Positions 10,042 to 18,796 of a stretch of 58,924 nt of DNA are shown here, piece after piece. Source of the DNA: Prevotella sp. (GTDB lineage Bacteria > Bacteroidota > Bacteroidia > Bacteroidales > Bacteroidaceae); NCBI GenBank assembly GCA_017509155.1, contig JAFWQE010000160.1:1-58924 (forward strand), given 5' to 3'. A program made the position numbers and the translations under genes. The notes below the pieces were generated by a model, which was given only the letters and a program-made list of their open reading frames with translations, ran no database searches and was not told the DNA's origin. Position 1 is the first letter of the stretch; each line of letters begins with the position of its first letter.

Positions 10042-10136
10042 ATTATACCCTTCCCCATTCTCCACGCCCTTCGATGGGTACAAAAAAGCAGCAAATGGGT
10101 CTTTCAAGAAAAAAGAAACAGAAGAGAAAGGGCTGT

Positions 10137-11144
10137 ATGAAGCAGAACATGAAACAGTGGATGGCAGCACTGAGGGCTGACAGCCGCGTGGCTGCTATTC
10201 CCATCATGACGCATCCGGGAATAGAGCTGAACGGCGGCACGGTGAGAGAGGCGGTGACCAACGGCCGCATACACGCCGAGGCGGTGCGCGCCATCTGCCA
10301 GCGCTACAAAACGGCGGCGGCAACTACCATCATGGACCTGACGGTAGAGGCGGAGGCCTTTGGCGCCACCATCGCGATGAGCGACGAGGCCGTACCGGCT
10401 GTCAGTGGCAGACTGCTGGAGTCGGCAGAGGACATTGAGGCGCTGAGAGTGCCGGGACTCGCTACGGCTCGCGTGCCGCAGTATCTGAAGGCGTGCCTAC
10501 TGGCGGCACAGGATATCGACCGCCCTCTTTTCGGCGGATGCATCGGGCCGTTCTCACTTGCGGGAAGGTTGTTCGACATGTCGGACATCATGGTGCTCAT
10601 CTATGAAAACCCGAAGGCGGCGCACCTGCTGCTGGAGAAATGCACGGAGTTCATCGCGAAATACTGCTTGGCGATTCGCGAGACGGGGGCCAACGGCGTC
10701 GTGATGGCGGAACCAGCGGCGGGACTGCTGTCGAACGATGACTGCGAAACATTCTCTTCGGCCTACGTCAGAAGCATTGTGGAAAAGGTACAAAACGACG
10801 ATTTCATCGTGGTTTTGCACAACTGCGGCAACACAGGCCACTGCACACGGGCGATGGTCAGCACTCAGGCGGCGGCATTCCACTTCGGCAACAAATGTCG
10901 CATGGCCGACGTCATCAGGGAGGTGCCCGAAGAGGCGCTCGCCATGGGCAACCTCGATCCGGTGACGTTGTTCAAAGACGGCACACCGGAACAAATGGCC
11001 AAAGCTGTAGGACAACTGATGGCTGAGATGCGACCATATCCGAACTTTGTGATTTCAAGCGGATGCGACACGCCACCCCACACGCCGTTCTGCCAGATAG
11101 ATGCTTTCTTCAACGCGGTGGAAGCTGCCAACAAACAGCGATGA
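10137..11144 (+). CDS. UroD-family (MtaA/CmuA-like) corrinoid methyltransferase
   Basis: The product is 335 residues from ATG 10137 (MKQNMKQWMAALRADSR). The frame is open back to 9927, but that part is the AGGAGTT repeat and a Lys-rich stretch and is unlikely to be protein. The fold is the uroporphyrinogen decarboxylase barrel, but the sequence carries the zinc motif of methylcobamide:thiol methyltransferases: His228 and Cys230 (LHNCGN) and Cys310 (SSGCDTPP). This points to methyl transfer between a corrinoid and a thiol rather than heme synthesis. The gene is followed 46 bp later by a MetH activation-domain gene, which supports a cobalamin role. No corrinoid-binding protein is visible in the window, so partner and methyl donor are unknown. 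Confidence 0.8.
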   Translation: MKQNMKQWMAALRADSRVAAIPIMTHPGIELNGGTVREAVTNGRIHAEAVRAICQRYKTAAATTIMDLTVEAEAFGATIAMSDEAVPAVSGRLLESAEDIEALRVPGLATARVPQYLKACLLAAQDIDRPLFGGCIGPFSLAGRLFDMSDIMVLIYENPKAAHLLLEKCTEFIAKYCLAIRETGANGVVMAEPAAGLLSNDDCETFSSAYVRSIVEKVQNDDFIVVLHNCGNTGHCTRAMVSTQAAAFHFGNKCRMADVIREVPEEALAMGNLDPVTLFKDGTPEQMAKAVGQLMAEMRPYPNFVISSGCDTPPHTPFCQIDAFFNAVEAANKQR

Positions 11145-11190
11145 TGGCACAAGGTGTTATGTTGTCGAGGAGAAGTCAGAACAACAGCTT

Positions 11191-11907
11191 ATGCAAACTA
11201 AAGAGTTGACCTTCAATGAATTAGCAATTACCCAAACTGACCTTTATCAGCAAATGGGCTATGGCGGAAGTACACCCGACGAGGGTGTGCGCAGCGAGTT
11301 GCAGGCCGTCGTCGATGAGGTCGCGACATGGATTCGTCCGTGCTATTGCTACACGGTTTGCGAGGGCACGTTAACCATTCATCCCACTCCCACCCTGCGG
11401 GTTCACCCTACGCCTTCGACACCGTCGGAGGCAACGGAAGACATTCTGCTTCCGCTCTCCCCTATCATTGCACGTCAACTACGCGGCGCTACGGCGTTCG
11501 CCTTCTTCGTCTGCACGGCAGGTAGCGAATTTGAACAGTACCAGCAACGGCTGAAACAGGAAAACGACCTGCTCAGGACGTTTCTCGCAGATGCCCTGGG
11601 AAGCGTCATTGCCGAGCGATGTGCCGACAGCATGGAGGAAAGTCTGCAAGACAGCATCGACAAACTGCACTGGCACCGCACGAACCGCTTCAGTCCGGGC
11701 TACTGCGGATGGCCGGTCAGTGAGCAGAAAAAACTATTCAGCCTCTTTCCAACGGCAGAACCCTGCGGCGTCAGACTGCTCGACAGCGCCCTCATGGTGC
11801 CCATCAAATCGGTCAGCGGCATCATCGGCGTCGGGCCGGATGTACGTCGACAAGACTACACCTGTGGCTTTTGCAACATGAAAAACTGCTTCAAACGGAA
11901 TAAATAA
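11191..11907 (+). CDS. Free-standing MetH-type cobalamin activation domain protein
   Basis: This 238-residue protein resembles only the C-terminal AdoMet-binding reactivation domain of methionine synthase. The signature NRFSPGYCGWPVSEQKK lies at about residues 164-180, followed by CGVRLLDSALMVPIKSVSG. It ends with a Cys-rich tail (YTCGFCNMKNC). In MetH this domain donates a methyl group from AdoMet to oxidised cobalamin after reduction. As a separate protein next to a UroD-type methyltransferase it may reactivate that system's corrinoid protein; this is inference. A Pro/Thr-rich loop (IHPTPTLRVHPTPSTPSE, about residues 67-84) interrupts the fold and may be repeat-derived. I chose ATG 11191; an upstream in-frame start at 11101 lies inside the previous gene. 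Confidence 0.78.
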   Translation: MQTKELTFNELAITQTDLYQQMGYGGSTPDEGVRSELQAVVDEVATWIRPCYCYTVCEGTLTIHPTPTLRVHPTPSTPSEATEDILLPLSPIIARQLRGATAFAFFVCTAGSEFEQYQQRLKQENDLLRTFLADALGSVIAERCADSMEESLQDSIDKLHWHRTNRFSPGYCGWPVSEQKKLFSLFPTAEPCGVRLLDSALMVPIKSVSGIIGVGPDVRRQDYTCGFCNMKNCFKRNK

Positions 11908-11924
11908 GGTGGGTTCTATTAAGT

Positions 11925-12040
11925 TACAGGAGTTCTCTGCCAGAGAACTCCTGCGCTCGGCCAAGGGCATCAGGCCTTGGACGCTCTGCTTGCAGAGAAC
12001 TCCTGAACTCCAAGAAGTTGAGCGAATGCGAAACTTGAAT
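11925..12040. repeat. AGGAGTT/AGAACTCC foldback repeat
   Basis: The left arm contains AGGAGTTCTCTGC and the right arm GCAGAGAACTCCTGAACTCC, with an inner CCAAGGGC...GCCTTGG hairpin. The last 40 bases (12001-12040) are identical to the reverse complement of 58864-58903. It fills most of the gap before mnmG. Confidence 0.9.
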
Positions 12041-12108
12041 CATAAAAGAATCAACTGAAAAGCTGTTGATTTTGTTAGACAAACGTGCGCAGTTTCAAAA
12101 ACTTTTTG

Positions 12109-12116
12109 TACTTTTG
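12109..12116 (+). promoter_or_regulatory. mnmG promoter -7 box
   Basis: TACTTTTG matches the Bacteroidota TAnnTTTG motif. It lies 8 bases upstream of the mnmG ATG, so the transcript would have almost no leader. Confidence 0.6.
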
Positions 12117-12124
12117 CACGTGAT

Positions 12125-14014
12125 ATGATACTGAAATACGATGTCATTGTAATCGGCGGCGGTCATGCAGGATGCGAAGCAGCCTGCGCGGCGGCGAGAA
12201 TAGGTGCGGCAACATGTCTCGTAACGATGGACATGAACAAGATTGCGCAGATGTCCTGCAATCCGGCTGTCGGCGGCATCGCCAAAGGACAGATCGTCAG
12301 AGAAATCGATGCTTTGGGCGGTCAGATGGGTATTGTAACCGACCAAAGCAGCATCCAGTTCCGAATGCTCAATCGCTCAAAAGGCCCCGCCATGTGGAGT
12401 CCACGCGCACAATGCGACAGAGAGAAGTTCATCTGGCAATGGCGCAAAAGACTCGATGAAACCGAACATTTGGACATTTGGCAAGACCAGGCAGACGAGC
12501 TCTTGGTGGAAAACGGAGCGGCAGTCGGCGTGAAGACCATCTGGGGAGCGGAACTCAGGGCAAAGGCGGTGGTGATTACCGCAGGCACATTCCTCAATGG
12601 ACTGATGCACGTGGGACGAAAGATGGTGGCGGGAGGACGTATTGCCGAACCGGCAGTGTCCAATTTGACCGAATCCATCGCACAAAACGGCATCAGCTAT
12701 GCGCGAATGAAGACGGGCACGCCGGTCAGAATAGACAGGCGGAGCGTGGACTTCGACCTTTTGGAAGAGCAGCCCGGCGAGAATCCCATCTACGCCTTCT
12801 CCTATCTGGACACGCCACGGCCATCGAAGCAACTGACGTGCTGGACGCTCAAGACCAACGAGGAGGTGCACCGCATCTTGCTCGGCTCAATAGCAGAATC
12901 GCCCCTTTTCAACGGACAAATACAAAGCATCGGCCCACGATATTGTCCCAGCATTGAAACGAAACTGACAACATTCCCCGACAGAGACAGCCATCCACTC
13001 TTCCTCGAACCTGAAGGCGAAGACACCAACGAGATGTATCTCAACGGCTTTTCTTCATCCATGCCGATGGAAGCACAGATAGAAGCGCTGCGAAAGATAC
13101 CGGCGCTGGCCAATGTAAAAGTGTATCGGCCCGGCTATGCCATCGAATACGACTTCTTCGATCCCACGCAACTGAAGCACTCCTTGGAGTCAAAGAAAGT
13201 GAAAGGTCTCTTCTTTGCCGGACAAGTGAACGGAACAACCGGCTACGAAGAGGCAGCCGGACAGGGACTGGTTGCCGGTGTGAACGCCGCACTGTGCGCA
13301 GGCAGCGACGGGGAAACGGAATACAAGCCGTTCGTCATGCACCGCGACGAATCGTATATTGGCGTACTCATCGACGATCTGGTGACGAAAGGCGTGGACG
13401 AACCGTACAGAATGTTCACCTCGCGCGCCGAATACCGCATCCTGCTACGGCAGGACGACGCCGACGCACGACTGACCGAGCGGTCGTACCACATCGGACT
13501 CGCCGACCGAAAGCGCATGGACTGGTGGCTCGAAAAGAAAGCAAACATCGAGAGAATCATCAGTTTCTGCCAGGAAACACCCATCAAAGCGAGCGAAATG
13601 AACGCACATGTGGAGGCACTGGGCACCACTCCCCTGCGCGCCGGATGCAAGCTCATCGACCTGATTTCGCGACCGCAGGTGACGCTCCGCGCCATCGCAC
13701 CCTTCGTGAAGGGACTGCCCGAACTGCTCGACTCTACATTCGCCAACCGCAAGGAAGAAATTGCAGAGGCCGCAGAGATACGCATGAAGTACGCAGGATA
13801 CATAGAACGCGAACGCGTGATTGCCGACAAGATGCACCGACTGGAGGACATCCGCATCAAAGGACGGTTTGACTACAACTCCCTGCAGTCCCTTTCCACC
13901 GAGTGCCGACAGAAACTCATCCGCATCAATCCGGAAACCATCGCCCAGGCAAGTCGCATTCCCGGCGTCTCACCCAGCGACATCAACGTACTGCTCGTGC
14001 TGCTTGGGCGCTAA
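12125..14014 (+). CDS. mnmG: tRNA uridine-5-carboxymethylaminomethyl modification enzyme MnmG (GidA)
   Basis: The 629-residue protein has the FAD-binding Rossmann motif GGGHAGCEAACAAARIG near its N-terminus, the conserved SCNPAVGGIAKGQ block and the long GidA family body ending in the helical ISRIPGVSPSDINVLL region. With MnmE it installs the cmnm5 group at the wobble uridine of certain tRNAs. Length and start are normal for the family. A TAnnTTTG box lies just upstream. The stop codon abuts a perfect parS site. mnmG (gidA) is origin-linked in many bacteria, which fits the parS sites and the DnaA-box cluster in this window. Confidence 0.97.
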   Translation: MILKYDVIVIGGGHAGCEAACAAARIGAATCLVTMDMNKIAQMSCNPAVGGIAKGQIVREIDALGGQMGIVTDQSSIQFRMLNRSKGPAMWSPRAQCDREKFIWQWRKRLDETEHLDIWQDQADELLVENGAAVGVKTIWGAELRAKAVVITAGTFLNGLMHVGRKMVAGGRIAEPAVSNLTESIAQNGISYARMKTGTPVRIDRRSVDFDLLEEQPGENPIYAFSYLDTPRPSKQLTCWTLKTNEEVHRILLGSIAESPLFNGQIQSIGPRYCPSIETKLTTFPDRDSHPLFLEPEGEDTNEMYLNGFSSSMPMEAQIEALRKIPALANVKVYRPGYAIEYDFFDPTQLKHSLESKKVKGLFFAGQVNGTTGYEEAAGQGLVAGVNAALCAGSDGETEYKPFVMHRDESYIGVLIDDLVTKGVDEPYRMFTSRAEYRILLRQDDADARLTERSYHIGLADRKRMDWWLEKKANIERIISFCQETPIKASEMNAHVEALGTTPLRAGCKLIDLISRPQVTLRAIAPFVKGLPELLDSTFANRKEEIAEAAEIRMKYAGYIERERVIADKMHRLEDIRIKGRFDYNSLQSLSTECRQKLIRINPETIAQASRIPGVSPSDINVLLVLLGR

Positions 14015-14030
14015 TGTTTCACGTGAAACA
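14015..14030. promoter_or_regulatory. parS site 1 (ParB binding)
   Basis: TGTTTCACGTGAAACA is the perfect 16-bp palindromic parS consensus. It begins at the base after the mnmG stop codon, in the gap before apt. Confidence 0.88.
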
Positions 14031-14061
14031 AAAATCGGTTAAATCAAATAATATCAACAAG

Positions 14062-14598
14062 ATGGAGAAGAACAACCAACTACTAATGGACAATCTGAGA
14101 TGCATTCCGGATTTTCCGCAAAAGGGAATTAACTTCCGCGACGTGACGACGCTGTTCAAAAGCGCCGAGTGTCTGCAGGAGATGCTCAACGAACTCTACG
14201 AGATCTACAAGGACAAAGGCATCACGAAGATCGTAGGAATAGAAAGTCGCGGCTTTGTCATGGCATCGGCACTGGCCGTGAAGCTCGGAGCCGGCGTCGT
14301 GCTCTGTCGCAAACCGGGAAAGCTGCCGGCAGCTACCGTGCAGGAGAGCTACACAAAGGAGTACGGAACAGATACCATTGAAATCCACAAAGACGCCATC
14401 GACGAGAACGACGTGGTGCTCCTTCACGACGACCTTCTGGCAACCGGCGGCACCATGAAGGCTGCCTACAACCTCGTGAAGAAGTTCAACCCGAAGAACA
14501 TCTACGTGAACTTCATCATCGAAATCAGAGACGAAGGCCTGCACGGACGCGACATCTTCGACAAGGAAACGGAAATCACCACACTCATCGACGTATAA
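14062..14598 (+). CDS. apt: Adenine phosphoribosyltransferase
   Basis: The 178-residue protein (ATG 14062, MEKNNQLLMDNLRCIPDFP) has the Apt hallmarks PQKGINFRDVTTLF, GIESRGFVMASALA and the PRPP loop VVLLHDDLLATGGTM. It salvages adenine to AMP in the cytoplasm. Earlier in-frame starts lie inside mnmG and would add unrelated residues. The gene is bracketed by two parS sites at 14015 and 14717. Confidence 0.95.
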   Translation: MEKNNQLLMDNLRCIPDFPQKGINFRDVTTLFKSAECLQEMLNELYEIYKDKGITKIVGIESRGFVMASALAVKLGAGVVLCRKPGKLPAATVQESYTKEYGTDTIEIHKDAIDENDVVLLHDDLLATGGTMKAAYNLVKKFNPKNIYVNFIIEIRDEGLHGRDIFDKETEITTLIDV

Positions 14599-14716
14599 AC
14601 GGGTGGGGCCTTCTCGCTCACCAGACAAGGCATTTCTATCAACCTAAAGACATCCATCAAGGAAACACAGCGGCACCACCTGCAACGGCTTCGGACAAAG
14701 AAGGCGATACAGGTGG

Positions 14717-14732
14717 TGTTTCACGTGAAACA
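14717..14732. promoter_or_regulatory. parS site 2 (ParB binding)
   Basis: This is a second perfect TGTTTCACGTGAAACA, 702 bp from the first, in the gap between apt and uvrC. Confidence 0.88.
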
Positions 14733-14771
14733 TTTAGCTTCGTATTGTCATCTGAATCTAACGATAACAAC

Positions 14772-16622
14772 ATGAAAAAAGAGGAAAACGAACAGCGCCT
14801 GCAACGCTTGAAACAAATCGTCAGCAACCTTCCTGAGAAACCGGGAAGCTACCAATACTATGACGAGAACGGAGAGATTATATATGTGGGCAAGGCAAAA
14901 AACCTCAAGAACAGGGTTTCCTCATACTTTCACAAAGAAGTAGACCGATATAAGACAAAGGTCCTTGTCAGTAAGATTCAGAACATCACGTACACGGTCG
15001 TCAACACAGAAGAAGATGCACTCCTGCTGGAAAACAGTCTCATCAAGAAATACAAGCCGAAATACAACATTCTTCTGAAAGACGGGAAGACCTATCCGAG
15101 CATCTGCATCACGAAGGAATACCTGCCGCGCATCTTCAGCACACGAAACATCAACAAGAAATTCGGCATCTACTACGGCCCATATAGCCACCTCGGCAGC
15201 ATGAACGCACTCCTGGAATTCATCAAGAAGACCTATCGGCCGCGACCATGCAAGATGCCCATCACGAAAGAAGGCATCGCTCAGGGCAAGTATAAACCGT
15301 GCCTGGAATACCATATCGGCAACTGCGCGGCGCCGTGTGTGGGAAAACAGTCGGTGGAAGCGTACATGGAAGGCATCAGAGAGGCTCAGGAGATACTGAA
15401 AGGAAAGACTAGAAGTCTGCAGAAAGCAACGTTCAACGAGATGCAGAAGGCTGCCGAAGAGCTGCGGTTTGAAGAGGCTGAGGTATTGAAAAGAAGGTAT
15501 CAGGCGCTGGAAACATACGCATCGAAGAGCGAAGTGGTGAGCCATGTCATCGACAATGTGGAGGTGTTCAGCATCACGAATGATGAAAAAATCGCGTTCA
15601 TCAACTACCTGCACGTCACAAACGGAACAATCGACCAGGCGCAGACCTACGAATTCAAGAAGAAACTGGAGGAGACAGAAGAGGAAATACTGAGTCTGGG
15701 CATCGTGCAGATTCGCGAACAGCGCGAGAGCAAGTCGAAGGAAATCATCGTGCCGTTTGAACTCGAGACGCCATTGAAGGACGTCTTGCTGACGGTTCCA
15801 CAACGCGGTGACAAGAAGAAACTGCTCGACCTGTCGGTCATGAACGGCAAGCAATACAAGTTCGACCGCATGAAAAGCGTGGAGAAACTGAACCCAGAGC
15901 AGAAGCAAACGCGCCTGATGAAGGAGCTGCAAAAGGCGCTGAAACTGGAGAAAATGCCCTACCACATCGAGTGTTTCGACAACTCGAACATCTCTGGAAG
16001 CGATGCTGTGGCCGGCTGCGTGGTGTTCAAGGCGATGAAACCGAGCAAAAAAGACTACCGGAAATACAACATCAAGACGGTGACAGGGCCGGATGACTAT
16101 GCGTCGATGCAGGAAGTAGTGCGCCGCCGATACACCAGGATGATGGAGGAAGAAACTCCCCTACCCGACCTGATTGTGACAGACGGCGGCCGCGGACAGA
16201 TGGAAGTGGTGCGCCAGGTAGTGGAGGACGAGCTCCACCTGCACATCCCCATTGCCGGTCTGGCAAAGGACAACCGCCACCGCACGAACGAACTCTTGTT
16301 CGGCTTTCCCCCTGTCGTCATCGGCATGAAAACCGACTCTGAGCTCTTCCATATACTGACGCACATCCAGGACGAGGTACACCGCTACGCCATCACCTTC
16401 CACCGCGACAAGCGCAGCAAGCACGCCCTGCACTCCGAACTCGACGACATCAAGGGCATCGGTCCCAAAACCAAGGACCTGCTGATGAAAAGACTGAAGA
16501 GTGTGAAAAAGATGAAAGAAGCTGATTTACAGACACTTACGGAACTTTTAGGAGCCAATAAGGCCAACCTTGTCTACGAATATTTCCACCAAGAACTTGG
16601 TCGTTTGGAAGAAAAAACGTAA
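14772..16622 (+). CDS. uvrC: Excinuclease ABC subunit C
   Basis: The 616-residue protein carries, in order, the GIY-YIG nuclease (GSYQYYDENGEIIYVGKAKN), the UVR helical hairpin that binds UvrB (AAEELRFEEAEVLKRRYQAL), the RNase H-like C-terminal nuclease (ECFDNSNISGSDAVAG and VTDGGRGQM) and two helix-hairpin-helix motifs (IKGIGPKTKDLL). It makes the dual incisions in nucleotide excision repair. The frame is open from TTG 14745, but ATG 14772 gives the usual N-terminus. Its last codons overlap the promoter of dtd. Confidence 0.97.
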   Translation: MKKEENEQRLQRLKQIVSNLPEKPGSYQYYDENGEIIYVGKAKNLKNRVSSYFHKEVDRYKTKVLVSKIQNITYTVVNTEEDALLLENSLIKKYKPKYNILLKDGKTYPSICITKEYLPRIFSTRNINKKFGIYYGPYSHLGSMNALLEFIKKTYRPRPCKMPITKEGIAQGKYKPCLEYHIGNCAAPCVGKQSVEAYMEGIREAQEILKGKTRSLQKATFNEMQKAAEELRFEEAEVLKRRYQALETYASKSEVVSHVIDNVEVFSITNDEKIAFINYLHVTNGTIDQAQTYEFKKKLEETEEEILSLGIVQIREQRESKSKEIIVPFELETPLKDVLLTVPQRGDKKKLLDLSVMNGKQYKFDRMKSVEKLNPEQKQTRLMKELQKALKLEKMPYHIECFDNSNISGSDAVAGCVVFKAMKPSKKDYRKYNIKTVTGPDDYASMQEVVRRRYTRMMEEETPLPDLIVTDGGRGQMEVVRQVVEDELHLHIPIAGLAKDNRHRTNELLFGFPPVVIGMKTDSELFHILTHIQDEVHRYAITFHRDKRSKHALHSELDDIKGIGPKTKDLLMKRLKSVKKMKEADLQTLTELLGANKANLVYEYFHQELGRLEEKT

Positions 16623-16627
16623 CTTTG
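16620..16627 (+). promoter_or_regulatory. dtd promoter -7 box within the uvrC stop
   Basis: TAACTTTG matches TAnnTTTG and begins in the uvrC stop codon. The dtd ATG is only 4 bases further on, so transcription from here would give a leaderless message. Confidence 0.45.
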
Positions 16628-16631
16628 TGGC

Positions 16632-17084
16632 ATGAGAATCGTCATACAGCGCGTGAACAGCGCCTCCGTCAGCATCGACGGACAAGTGAAGTCGGCCATC
16701 GGCCCTGGCTACCTCATCCTCCTAGGCGTGTGCGAAGAAGACACCAAAGAGGATGTTGACTGGCTCGTACACAAGGTGATCGGTCTGCGAGTCTTCGACG
16801 ATGAGAACGGCGTGATGAACCGCAGCATTATGGACGTCGGCGGCGACATCCTGGTGGTGTCACAGTTCACCCTCTACGCCAGCTACAAGAAAGGCAACCG
16901 GCCCTCGTGGCTCCGCGCCGCCCGCCATGAAGTCTCCATCCCGCTCTACGAGAGCTTCTGCCAACAGCTCTCCCAAGCCCTCGGAAAGCCCGTTGGAACC
17001 GGCGAATTCGGCGCCTACATGAAGGTGGCACTGGAAAACGACGGGCCCGTCACCATTTGTATGGACACGAAGAACAAGGAATAA
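16632..17084 (+). CDS. dtd: D-aminoacyl-tRNA deacylase
   Basis: The 150-residue protein is full length for the family. It shows SQFTLYASYKKGNRPSW and the C-terminal GAYMKVALENDGPVT motif that forms the chiral proofreading pocket. It hydrolyses D-aminoacyl-tRNA (and Gly-tRNAAla) to recycle the tRNA. It starts 9 bp after uvrC and lies first in a tight run of four genes with a small membrane protein, a MazG-like gene and deoC. Confidence 0.95.
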   Translation: MRIVIQRVNSASVSIDGQVKSAIGPGYLILLGVCEEDTKEDVDWLVHKVIGLRVFDDENGVMNRSIMDVGGDILVVSQFTLYASYKKGNRPSWLRAARHEVSIPLYESFCQQLSQALGKPVGTGEFGAYMKVALENDGPVTICMDTKNKE

Positions 17085-17099
17085 ACATTATTAAACACT

Positions 17100-17360
17100 A
17101 TGAGCAAGAATCGCATCGAGACGGCAGCAAACATAGGCTTCTTTGCCGCTATCATCCTCTACTTTGTGTGGCGCTTCACGTCGTATCAGACGGCCATTGC
17201 CAGCGGCTTCCTTGGCCTCGTGGTGAGCCTCGCCACGGCCATTCTGGCCATCGTCATGATGGTGAAGAAGACCGACGGACACGGCATCACGCTCCACAAA
17301 GTGGTGCTCTGCCTGCCCCTATTCTGGTTCCTGCTCAATCAAATACCCGAACTGCTATGA
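17100..17360 (+). CDS. Small three-helix membrane protein, unknown function
   Basis: This 86-residue protein has three predicted membrane segments: NIGFFAAIILYFVWRF, GFLGLVVSLATAILAIVMMV and VVLCLPLFWFLLN. I do not recognise the family. Its stop overlaps the ATG of the MazG-like gene (ATGA), which supports real translation and coupling. Alternative minus-strand frames here have no such context. Confidence 0.7.
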   Translation: MSKNRIETAANIGFFAAIILYFVWRFTSYQTAIASGFLGLVVSLATAILAIVMMVKKTDGHGITLHKVVLCLPLFWFLLNQIPELL

Positions 17361-17683
17361 CCATCAAGGAGGCCCAAGAGGCCGTAGACCGCTGGATCCA
17401 CGACTACGGCGTGCGCTATTTCAGCGAACTCACCAACATGGCCTGCCTCACGGAAGAGGTGGGCGAACTGGCACGCGTCATCGCCCGACAGTATGGCGAC
17501 CAGAGCTTCAAGCCCGGCGAAAAGCCCAATCTGGGCGAAGAGATGGCCGACGTGCTCTGGGTACTTTTGTGTCTGGCCAACCAGACGGGCGTCGACCTCA
17601 CAGAGGAACTGCAGAAATCTATCGAGAAGAAGACATTTCGCGACCGCACGCGACACCTTGACAACCCGAAACTGAAAGCCTGA
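17357..17683 (+). CDS. MazG-like nucleotide pyrophosphohydrolase
   Basis: The 108-residue protein has the all-alpha NTP pyrophosphohydrolase signature: CLTEEVGELARVIAR, with its EExxE metal motif, and later GEEMADVLWVLLCLAN with the second ExxxD site. Such proteins hydrolyse (d)NTPs to monophosphates, often non-canonical ones. The ATG overlaps the preceding stop. A longer frame from 17057 exists but lies over the preceding genes and is not credible. It sits just upstream of deoC, so nucleotide clean-up and deoxyribose salvage are side by side. Confidence 0.85.
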   Translation: MTIKEAQEAVDRWIHDYGVRYFSELTNMACLTEEVGELARVIARQYGDQSFKPGEKPNLGEEMADVLWVLLCLANQTGVDLTEELQKSIEKKTFRDRTRHLDNPKLKA

Positions 17684-17709
17684 ACTACCAAACTTAAAGC
17701 AATCATATT

Positions 17710-18642
17710 ATGGCAGACAAACAAAACAACGGCGCGCTGAATCTGAATGATGACGCCCGCAAAAACAAGTATGAAGAGGCACTGACCAAGTACAACTGCG
17801 ACCTGAACGACGATGAAATCGCCGAAAAAGTGAAGCAGATCATCGCTGAAAAGGTGCACGAGAACGACACACCGGAAGTGAAGCGCTTCCTCTTCGGCAG
17901 CATCGAACTGACCTCCCTGAAGACAACCGACAGCGACGAAAGCATCATGGCCTTCACCGAACGTGTCAACCAGTTCGACACCGAATTTGCCCACCTGCCC
18001 CACGTGGCCACCATCTGCGTCTACCCGTGTTTCGCCAAGACCGTGGCCGACACACTCGAAGTGGACGGCGTGGAGATTGCCTGCGTGAGCGGCAGCTTCC
18101 CTTCCTCACAGGCACGCATTGAGGTAAAGGTGGCCGAAACCGCCCTCGCCGTGAAAGACGGAGCCACGGAAATCGACATCGTGATGCCCGTTGGCAAGTT
18201 CCTCAGCGGCGACTACGAAGGCGTTTGCGACGACATTGCCGAACTGAAGGCCACCTGTGGTGACGCCGCAATGAAGGTCATCCTCGAGACAGGTTGCCTG
18301 AAGACGGCCTCGAACATCAAAAAAGCGTCGATTCTATCGATGTATGCGGGTGCCGACTACATCAAGACAAGCACGGGAAAAGAGAAGATCTCGGCCACCC
18401 CAGAAGCCGCTTATGTCATGTGTCAGGCGATAAAGGAATACTACGAGGAAACCGGAATACAAATAGGTTTCAAGCCTGCCGGCGGCATCAACAGCGTCAT
18501 GGATGCGCTCATCTACTACACCATCGTGAAGGAAGTGCTGGGCGAAAAGTGGCTCACCAACAAGTGGTTCCGACTGGGAACAAGCCGACTGGCCAACATG
18601 CTGCTGTCGGAACTGGAAGGCCAGGACATCAAGTTCTTCTGA
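17710..18642 (+). CDS. deoC: Deoxyribose-phosphate aldolase
   Basis: The 310-residue protein contains the class I aldolase barrel with the Schiff-base lysine in YIKTSTGK and the C-terminal GFKPAGGINS phosphate-binding block. It cleaves 2-deoxyribose-5-phosphate to glyceraldehyde-3-phosphate and acetaldehyde. The N-terminal extension of about 60 residues before SIELTSLKTTDS is longer than in E. coli DeoC but is seen in Bacteroidota-type enzymes. It is the last gene of the dtd cluster; a repeat-filled gap follows. Confidence 0.94.
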   Translation: MADKQNNGALNLNDDARKNKYEEALTKYNCDLNDDEIAEKVKQIIAEKVHENDTPEVKRFLFGSIELTSLKTTDSDESIMAFTERVNQFDTEFAHLPHVATICVYPCFAKTVADTLEVDGVEIACVSGSFPSSQARIEVKVAETALAVKDGATEIDIVMPVGKFLSGDYEGVCDDIAELKATCGDAAMKVILETGCLKTASNIKKASILSMYAGADYIKTSTGKEKISATPEAAYVMCQAIKEYYEETGIQIGFKPAGGINSVMDALIYYTIVKEVLGEKWLTNKWFRLGTSRLANMLLSELEGQDIKFF

Positions 18643-18660
18643 TGAAGGAGCGGCAGAAGC

Positions 18661-18734
18661 TTAGGAGCGGCAGGAGTTTCCGACGATTGTGGAAACAATT
18701 CTAAAAGTATCGTCCGCAAGTCTGGCGCTCCTAA
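18661..18734. repeat. Foldback repeat after deoC
   Basis: TTAGGAGCG at 18661 and CGCTCCTAA ending at 18734 are inverted, with an inner GACGAT / ATCGTC pair. The layout resembles the AGGAGTT...GACGATA foldbacks at 28764 and 39244. It lies between the convergent deoC and polyprenyl synthase genes and could act as a terminator. Confidence 0.6.
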
Positions 18735-18796
18735 ACAGCCAATTTCAGCCATTCAAAATGGCAGTCTCAGCCAGGTAATCTGGCGGTTTTGCCAAA

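Noticed and set aside
9927-10136. Extended N-terminus of the UroD-type methyltransferase
   Set aside because: The DNA is the AGGAGTT foldback repeat followed by a Lys-rich run; homology begins at about MKQNMKQW, so the start was set at 10137.
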